Shown here: piece by piece, positions 59,425-64,000 of the stretch | How positions within the stretch are numbered: the stretch's first letter is position 1 | Layout: each line of letters starts with the position of its first letter | Translations under genes and position numbers: made by a program | Source of the DNA: Chryseobacterium herbae | GTDB lineage: Bacteria; Bacteroidota; Bacteroidia; Flavobacteriales; Weeksellaceae | Length of the DNA: 64,000 nt | NCBI RefSeq assembly: GCF_025154075.1 | Contig: NZ_JAOAMU010000007.1 | Coordinates: forward strand, 56,812-120,811 | Reading direction: 5' to 3' | Notes under the pieces: model-generated | What the model was told of the DNA's origin: nothing | Databases searched by the model: none | What the model saw: only the letters and a program-made list of their open reading frames with translations

Positions 59425-59784
59425 TCACCTTCCCAGCCTTTCCAAAGCCTCTTCCAGCGTTCCCGTAAAGCTGATGTGTCTCGTTTTATTGCTTTCAAAA
59501 ATGAAATCCCTGATGCTTTTTCCCGGATACTTTTCAAAATCTCCTACAATGGCAAGGCTTATGCGGTAATTGGAAAATTTTTGCAGGATATCTCCGGCTA
59601 TCTTTGTTTTCAGGTCAAAGAATTCGGGGATGATGTTTTCCTCATAAATAATCACCTTATCAAAACCCTGATAATAAATGTCTCCGAGAAGATCTAGCCC
59701 ATCCTGAGCGGATTTGATAATGATTTCGCCAGAAACAACTTCTGCGATTTTAATACTATTAATGTCGTGAGATTTGATCTGCAT
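59425..59784 (-). CDS. DUF4180 protein
   Basis: 119 residues, soluble. Matches DUF4180 by the run DGLDLLGDIYYQGFDKVIIYEENI and the ending FTGTLEEALERLGR. The fold is probably alpha/beta like the STAS or anti-sigma antagonist group; no function is established. It follows the serine hydrolase gene by 6 bp on the minus strand. Confidence 0.82.
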   Translation of the reverse strand: MQIKSHDINSIKIAEVVSGEIIIKSAQDGLDLLGDIYYQGFDKVIIYEENIIPEFFDLKTKIAGDILQKFSNYRISLAIVGDFEKYPGKSIRDFIFESNKTRHISFTGTLEEALERLGR

Positions 59785-59790
59785 ACGGTT

Positions 59791-60816
59791 TTATTGTAGG
59801 GTTCTTTTCAGATCTTTTAAAAAATCAGCCAGTGGAAATGCATCCCCCTGATTGGTCAATGCTATGATGCAGCTGTTACTATTCAGATCTCTCCAGAATA
59901 TCGCTCGGAAACCGCTCAGACCACCCGTGTGACTTACGGTTTTTCCTCTATCAGATTCTTCAATAAACCATCCGAAACCGTAGTTGGAAATTTTTCCGTC
60001 GGACAGTTTAGCGGGAGTGTACATAAGATCCGTATTGCTTTTATTAATCAGTTTGAAACTCCTTAATGCCTGATCAAATAGGTACAAATCTTCGGGAGTG
60101 GAGTAGATACCGCCATCTCCGGTCGTTAGAATTGAATAATCATCCAGCCGTTTTTCTTTACTGTAGCCTGTGGCTCTGTTTTTATCGGCAGTTGAGGAAT
60201 CATATACCCAGGTATTTTTCATTCCCAGCGGAACAAAAATATGTTCACTGAGAAAGGTTCCATAAGACTGTTTTGAAACTTTTTCAATGATCAATGACAG
60301 GATAATGAAACCGCTGTTGCTGTATTCAAACCTGCTTCCTGATGGAAATTGCAGTTTGTCGAGACCATTCAGCCAGCTCAACACATCCAGATTGGTCAGT
60401 CCTTTTTTGCTGAAAATAATCGATTCGCAATCTTTTATTCCTGAAGTATGATTTAAAAGCTGTCTGATGCTTACATTTTGGGCATATGCAGGCAGCTCAA
60501 TGTATTTTGATGCTTTATCTTCATAATTCAGCAGTCCTTTCTGTTGCAGAATCATAACCGAAGCTGCGGTAAAAGGCTTGCTTAATGAGGCAATATAAAT
60601 CGGAGTCGTTTTTTCCAACTTTATATTTTTCTTCATATTGCTGAGTCCTAACGCGGTATCATAAACTGTTTTACCATTTTTTACAGCTAAAACAGAACCG
60701 TTGAATTCTCCTTTGTCATAATAACTTTTGACCGTATTATTTAGGGCTTTCTCACACGATGAAAGCTGCACAATAAAGATAAAGCCGAGCAGTAGACTGA
60801 ATAGGGAGGTCCGCAT
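59791..60816 (-). CDS. serine hydrolase, beta-lactamase/penicillin-binding class C fold
   Basis: 341 residues. Lipoprotein signal with lipobox LSSC (Cys21). Active-site Ser77-x-x-Lys80 in IASLSKPFTAAS, Tyr in FEYSNSGF, and HTGG near the C-terminus (VSHTGGLSG). Fits the family of periplasmic D-Ala-D-Ala carboxypeptidase-like or esterase-like hydrolases; true beta-lactamase activity cannot be claimed. It is 29 bp downstream of prmC on the same strand. Confidence 0.88.
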   Translation of the reverse strand: MRTSLFSLLLGFIFIVQLSSCEKALNNTVKSYYDKGEFNGSVLAVKNGKTVYDTALGLSNMKKNIKLEKTTPIYIASLSKPFTAASVMILQQKGLLNYEDKASKYIELPAYAQNVSIRQLLNHTSGIKDCESIIFSKKGLTNLDVLSWLNGLDKLQFPSGSRFEYSNSGFIILSLIIEKVSKQSYGTFLSEHIFVPLGMKNTWVYDSSTADKNRATGYSKEKRLDDYSILTTGDGGIYSTPEDLYLFDQALRSFKLINKSNTDLMYTPAKLSDGKISNYGFGWFIEESDRGKTVSHTGGLSGFRAIFWRDLNSNSCIIALTNQGDAFPLADFLKDLKRTLQ

Positions 60817-60845
60817 AGAGGTATGGATTAAGTAGATAAAATTAC

Positions 60846-61697
60846 TTATTTCTTTCCAACAACAAAGCGGTCGTTTTCAGATAAATCTTTGATGAGTTCG
60901 GCTTCAGAAAAATAATCAGCATATAATTCAAGGGTTTCAGGACCGAGCTTTTGATTGATTTCCAAAAATAAAAGGCCATTATCTTTCAAATATTGCTGAG
61001 CATCTTCCGCAATTTTCCGATAGAAGATCAAGGCATCCTGAACAGGGGAGAAAAGTGCCATTTTAGGCTCAAATTCCTTGACAGAATCAGCTATATCGGT
61101 TTCTTCTTCAATTCCTATGTACGGCGGATTGGAGATAATAATATCATAACTTTCCACTAATTTGAAGTTGAGATAATCACCAAGAATAAAATTGATTTCC
61201 AGCTGATGATGTTCCGCGTTTCGCCTAGCCGTTTCCAAAGCTTTTTCAGAAAAATCAATGGAAGAAATTTCCGCTTCCGGGAAATGCTTTTTTAAAACTA
61301 ACGGAATGACACCGCTTCCGGTTCCGATATCCAAAATTCTTAAACCCTGAACAGGAAGTTCTGAATCATGAATCTTTTGAATCGCAATTTCAAGGAGTTC
61401 CTCTGTTTCAGGACGTGGAATCAGGACATGTTCATCCACGAAAAAATGCATACCGTAAAATTCAGTTTCTCCCAGAATCTGCTGATAAGGTCTGCCTGTT
61501 TTTAAATCGGAAACAATTTGAATTAGCTGCTTTTCATCATCAATAAGAAGTTCCTGCTCCGAAAATCTTCTCTGATGAAATGAATCGAAACCCACTATTT
61601 TCTGTATAAAAACGGCAGATAAAAAAGCACTTTCCGAATCAGTATACAGTTCGGAAAGTTCAGTTTTAAAATGTTTTTTAAATGCTGATATTGTCAT
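60846..61697 (-). CDS. prmC: peptide chain release factor N5-glutamine methyltransferase
   Basis: 283 residues. N-terminal helical domain, then a SAM-dependent methyltransferase domain with ILDIGTGSGVIPLVL and the NPPY motif in IIISNPPYIG. Methylates the GGQ glutamine of release factors. Start ATG at 61697 directly abuts the stop of yaaA. Confidence 0.95.
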   Translation of the reverse strand: MTISAFKKHFKTELSELYTDSESAFLSAVFIQKIVGFDSFHQRRFSEQELLIDDEKQLIQIVSDLKTGRPYQQILGETEFYGMHFFVDEHVLIPRPETEELLEIAIQKIHDSELPVQGLRILDIGTGSGVIPLVLKKHFPEAEISSIDFSEKALETARRNAEHHQLEINFILGDYLNFKLVESYDIIISNPPYIGIEEETDIADSVKEFEPKMALFSPVQDALIFYRKIAEDAQQYLKDNGLLFLEINQKLGPETLELYADYFSEAELIKDLSENDRFVVGKK

Positions 61698-62456
61698 TTA
61701 TCTTGTGAAAACCAGTTTTGTGTCCGTAGATTTTCCCTCATCGATCCTGTATCTATCGTAGTTGAATGCTTTTACGTCATTCAGGGTCTTGGCATTGGTT
61801 TCTGCACAGAATCTTACCACAAGACCTCTTGCGTGTTTGGTATAAACAACGATGGTTTTCAGTTTTCCTTCTTTCAGTTCGTAAAATTCAAAATCAATTA
61901 CCTGATGATTCAGTTTTTTTCTGTCAATTACTTTTCCGTACTCGTTACTGGCCAGGTGAAGAAGGAGTTCGCCTTTTTTCATTTCAGAATTCAGCTGTTC
62001 CGTGATCTTTTCTCTCCAGAATTCGTACAGGTTTTTGTATTGATCAAACTCGAAATGACGTCCCATCTCCAATCGGTAAAGCATCACTTTATCAGATGGT
62101 TTCAGCAGACCATACAGTCCGGAAAGCATTCTGTAGTTTTTCTGTAAGTAGTCTACAGCATTTTTGTCCAGGGTTTTGGCATCCAGTCCTCTGTAGACTT
62201 CCCCGGTAAAGGTGAACATCGCAGGAGCGGATTCTTTTGCTGTAGGTTTATTTTTCCATCTTTGGTTTCTTTCCCAGTTTTCATCAGCCAGTTTTGGCGA
62301 TATTTCCATGAGTTCGGAAAGATATTTCGGTGATTTATGTTTTAAATAGGATTGTATAAATGCAGCTTCTTCGATGAATTTCGGAGTTGTAGATCTCAGT
62401 AAGTCGGTTGAATTCTCAACGTTCATCAGTTTCGCTGGAGAAGTTATAATTTTCAT
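61698..62456 (-). CDS. yaaA: peroxide stress protein YaaA
   Basis: 252 residues, full-length YaaA/DUF328: starts MKIITSPAKLMN, contains GEVYRGLDAKTL, YLQKNYRMLSGLYGLLKP and the C-terminal KHARGLVVRFC. The family lowers intracellular iron during peroxide stress in E. coli. It ends 1 bp before prmC and begins 5 bp after the CPBP gene, within a tight operon. Confidence 0.95.
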   Translation of the reverse strand: MKIITSPAKLMNVENSTDLLRSTTPKFIEEAAFIQSYLKHKSPKYLSELMEISPKLADENWERNQRWKNKPTAKESAPAMFTFTGEVYRGLDAKTLDKNAVDYLQKNYRMLSGLYGLLKPSDKVMLYRLEMGRHFEFDQYKNLYEFWREKITEQLNSEMKKGELLLHLASNEYGKVIDRKKLNHQVIDFEFYELKEGKLKTIVVYTKHARGLVVRFCAETNAKTLNDVKAFNYDRYRIDEGKSTDTKLVFTR

Positions 62457-62461
62457 AATGT

Positions 62462-63163
62462 TTAGAATGCAGATAAATGTTTAATGTCAATAAAATTCAG
62501 AATCATCATAGACACCAAGTCATACATACAGTGGCAGATGATCAGAATCTTAATATTTGAATATTTTTTATAAAACAAAGCAAAAACGGTTCCGATAAAG
62601 AAAGGAATGACTACCTGTCCGATCGTTCCGTATGTGCTGTGCAAAATCCCGAATAAGGCGGCAGAACCAATAATGCCAACGTACGGGCTATTGTATATTT
62701 TTTCAATTCTCGGCTGAATATATCCCCGCATCAGAAATTCTTCCACAGCGCCTGCAGTAAAGCAGGTAAAGATGATCAACAGATAATTATTTTTAAAAAC
62801 CAAAGAGATCTGGGCCAGTTTGTTGCTCATCCCTTCCCGGGTCAAAAGCTGAATGATAAGATTCAGAAAAGAACTACCGAAAGCACAAATCAGATACAAG
62901 GCAATGACTGCTTTGATGTAAAATAGGGTTGAGTATTTTTTATCTTTCCATAGCAGAAAAGTATTTTTTTCGATGAAAAGACTGTAAAGAAAAACCAATC
63001 CCAACACGGTCCAGAGCGCGATTCTTGTATAAAAGAAATTAGCAGCGTTAAATGCCTTTATTCCCGTGATGAAATAAATGAGCGGAAAAACATACAGCAT
63101 CACCGCGGCAAGAAGCACAAAGGTCAAAAGAATTCCTAGTGCATATTTTCCGTTTAAATTCAT
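62462..63163 (-). CDS. CPBP family intramembrane metalloprotease
   Basis: 233 residues with about seven membrane helices. Abi/CPBP motifs: GAVEEFLMRGYIQ (double Glu), FGILHSTYG (His) and CHCMYDL (His). Members process prenylated or other membrane proteins, or act in bacteriocin self-protection; the substrate here is unknown. Lies 5 bp ahead of yaaA and 44 bp after the TsaC-like gene. Confidence 0.9.
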   Translation of the reverse strand: MNLNGKYALGILLTFVLLAAVMLYVFPLIYFITGIKAFNAANFFYTRIALWTVLGLVFLYSLFIEKNTFLLWKDKKYSTLFYIKAVIALYLICAFGSSFLNLIIQLLTREGMSNKLAQISLVFKNNYLLIIFTCFTAGAVEEFLMRGYIQPRIEKIYNSPYVGIIGSAALFGILHSTYGTIGQVVIPFFIGTVFALFYKKYSNIKILIICHCMYDLVSMMILNFIDIKHLSAF

Positions 63164-63207
63164 GTTCCGAATGATCAGCAGTTAACTCTCTACAATTAAT
63201 ACTTCGA

Positions 63208-63819
63208 TTAAATAATTCCTTTCCCCTGACGGATAATCTCCGGTTCTCCGGAAGTAAGATCCACAATAGTAGAAGCTATATTATCTCCATACCCGGAATC
63301 GATGACAATATCTACCAGATGATCGTATTTTTCTGCGATCAGTTCAGGATCTGTAGAATATTCAATGATTTCATCATCATCCTTTATAGACGTTGAAGCG
63401 ATGGGGTGGCCCAGTTTTTCAACAATAAGCTGTGGAATCGGGTGGTCAGGAACACGGATACCGATTGTTTTATGATTTTTATAGGCTAAAGGAAGACTCT
63501 TATTGGCATCAAGAATAAAGGTAAACGGTCCCGGAAGATGGCTTTTCAGAAACCTGAAAACAGAAGTGTCAACAGGTCTTGTAAAATCAGAAAGATGGCT
63601 TAAATCATTACAGATAATAGAGAATTTAGACTTTTCCAGCTTTACTTTCTTTATCTGGGCGAGCTTTTCCATGGCTTTTATATCAAAAATATTACATCCT
63701 AAGGCATAAATCGTGTCAGAAGGATAGATAATCAATCCGCCATTTTTTAAGGTTTTAATAACCTCATTCACAAGATTTTCCTGAGGGTTGTCAGGGTAAA
63801 TTTTAAGTATTTTTGCCAT
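63208..63819 (-). CDS. L-threonylcarbamoyladenylate synthase
   Basis: 203 residues from ATG 63819. An upstream ATG at 63834 lies within the -7 element (63831-63824), so the shorter form is preferred. YrdC/Sua5 core: GGLIIYPSDTIYALGCN, KKVKLEKSKF, LPGPFTFIL, TSIKDDDE. Makes threonylcarbamoyl-AMP for the universal t6A37 modification of tRNA. First gene of the operon; an initiator tRNA gene reads away from it on the other strand. Confidence 0.93.
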   Translation of the reverse strand: MAKILKIYPDNPQENLVNEVIKTLKNGGLIIYPSDTIYALGCNIFDIKAMEKLAQIKKVKLEKSKFSIICNDLSHLSDFTRPVDTSVFRFLKSHLPGPFTFILDANKSLPLAYKNHKTIGIRVPDHPIPQLIVEKLGHPIASTSIKDDDEIIEYSTDPELIAEKYDHLVDIVIDSGYGDNIASTIVDLTSGEPEIIRQGKGII

Positions 63820-63823
63820 AAAA

Positions 63824-63831
63824 CAAAGATA
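63824..63831 (-). promoter_or_regulatory. -7 element, possibly leaderless transcript
   Basis: TATCTTTG on the minus strand ends 4 nt before the ATG of the TsaC/Sua5 gene, so the transcript would start at or next to the start codon. Confidence 0.5.
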
Positions 63832-63901
63832 CAAATAATAAAATAGTTTTCATAAAAGTCCTTTATTTAAAAGAAAAATTAGGGTTTTTAAAAAATAGTC
63901 G

Positions 63902-63909
63902 TATATTTG
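63902..63909 (+). promoter_or_regulatory. -7 element of the initiator tRNA gene
   Basis: TATATTTG, 11 nt before the tRNA 5' end. Confidence 0.6.
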
Positions 63910-63920
63910 CAATCCAATAT

Positions 63921-63993
<73 letters not shown>

Positions 63994-64000
63994 CTAAGTT

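Noticed and set aside
59791..60816. Acquired beta-lactamase resistance gene
   Set aside because: The SxxK/YSN/HTGG pattern fits general class C-fold hydrolases; genomic setting and composition are native, with no mobile element.

Overview
The window looks like a chromosomal stretch of a Flavobacteriia bacterium, most likely Chryseobacterium or a close Weeksellaceae relative. The evidence is low GC, promoters of the Bacteroidota type (TTG, about 17-23 nt, TAnnTTTG), LytTR two-component pairs, a TonB-dependent receptor with a carboxypeptidase-like N-terminal domain, a short histone H1-like protein, and GG-leader peptides beginning MKN..L..GKKL. The genus is an inference from gene style; no rRNA is present. 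I see no prophage, integrase, classical insertion sequence or CRISPR array.

Layout. 0-5.3 kb: two poorly characterised proteins, then an MBOAT O-acyltransferase with an AlgX/AlgJ-like partner. 6-8.3 kb: a small lipoprotein and a LytTR response regulator/LytS-type kinase pair. 8.6-13.6 kb: a Bcr/CflA efflux pump with an AraC regulator, a repeat-rich non-coding gap, and an acetyltransferase-like gene divergent from a MocR regulator with TACAGTT direct repeats between them. 13.7-14.4 kb: a decayed M61-type peptidase. 14.6-21.0 kb: an operon of a small Cys/His protein, an ABC ATPase, a siderophore-type TonB receptor and two DUF3526-type permeases. 21.3-31.4 kb: histone-like protein, secreted proteins including an M28 peptidase, an isolated beta-helix protein, HAD phosphatase, Tex, an O-methyltransferase and a YceI lipoprotein.

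31.4-32.4 kb holds a GIY-YIG nuclease gene bracketed by inverted copies of a 25-bp imperfect palindrome. Two further copies lie next to a DUF1294 gene, giving a REP-like arrangement. 32.5-38.4 kb is housekeeping (TypA, a GH10-like lipoprotein, ferritin, YchF). 38.5-39.9 kb is the most unusual region: five tandem minus-strand genes for double-glycine leader peptides with 4-Cys or 6-Cys cores. Three of them are too short for normal gene callers.

40-49 kb: AraC regulator, SDR, cardiolipin synthase, methionine-type aminotransferase, a DUF2867 protein and a second LytTR system with a large Y_Y_Y-type sensor. 49.2-54.9 kb: parE, a small membrane protein, parC and a rhomboid protease. 54.9-58 kb: AraC regulator, SDR and epimerase. 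58-63.8 kb, minus strand: a secreted unknown, then a likely run of threonylcarbamoyl-AMP synthase, CPBP protease, YaaA, PrmC, a serine hydrolase and DUF4180. The window ends with an initiator tRNA-Met.
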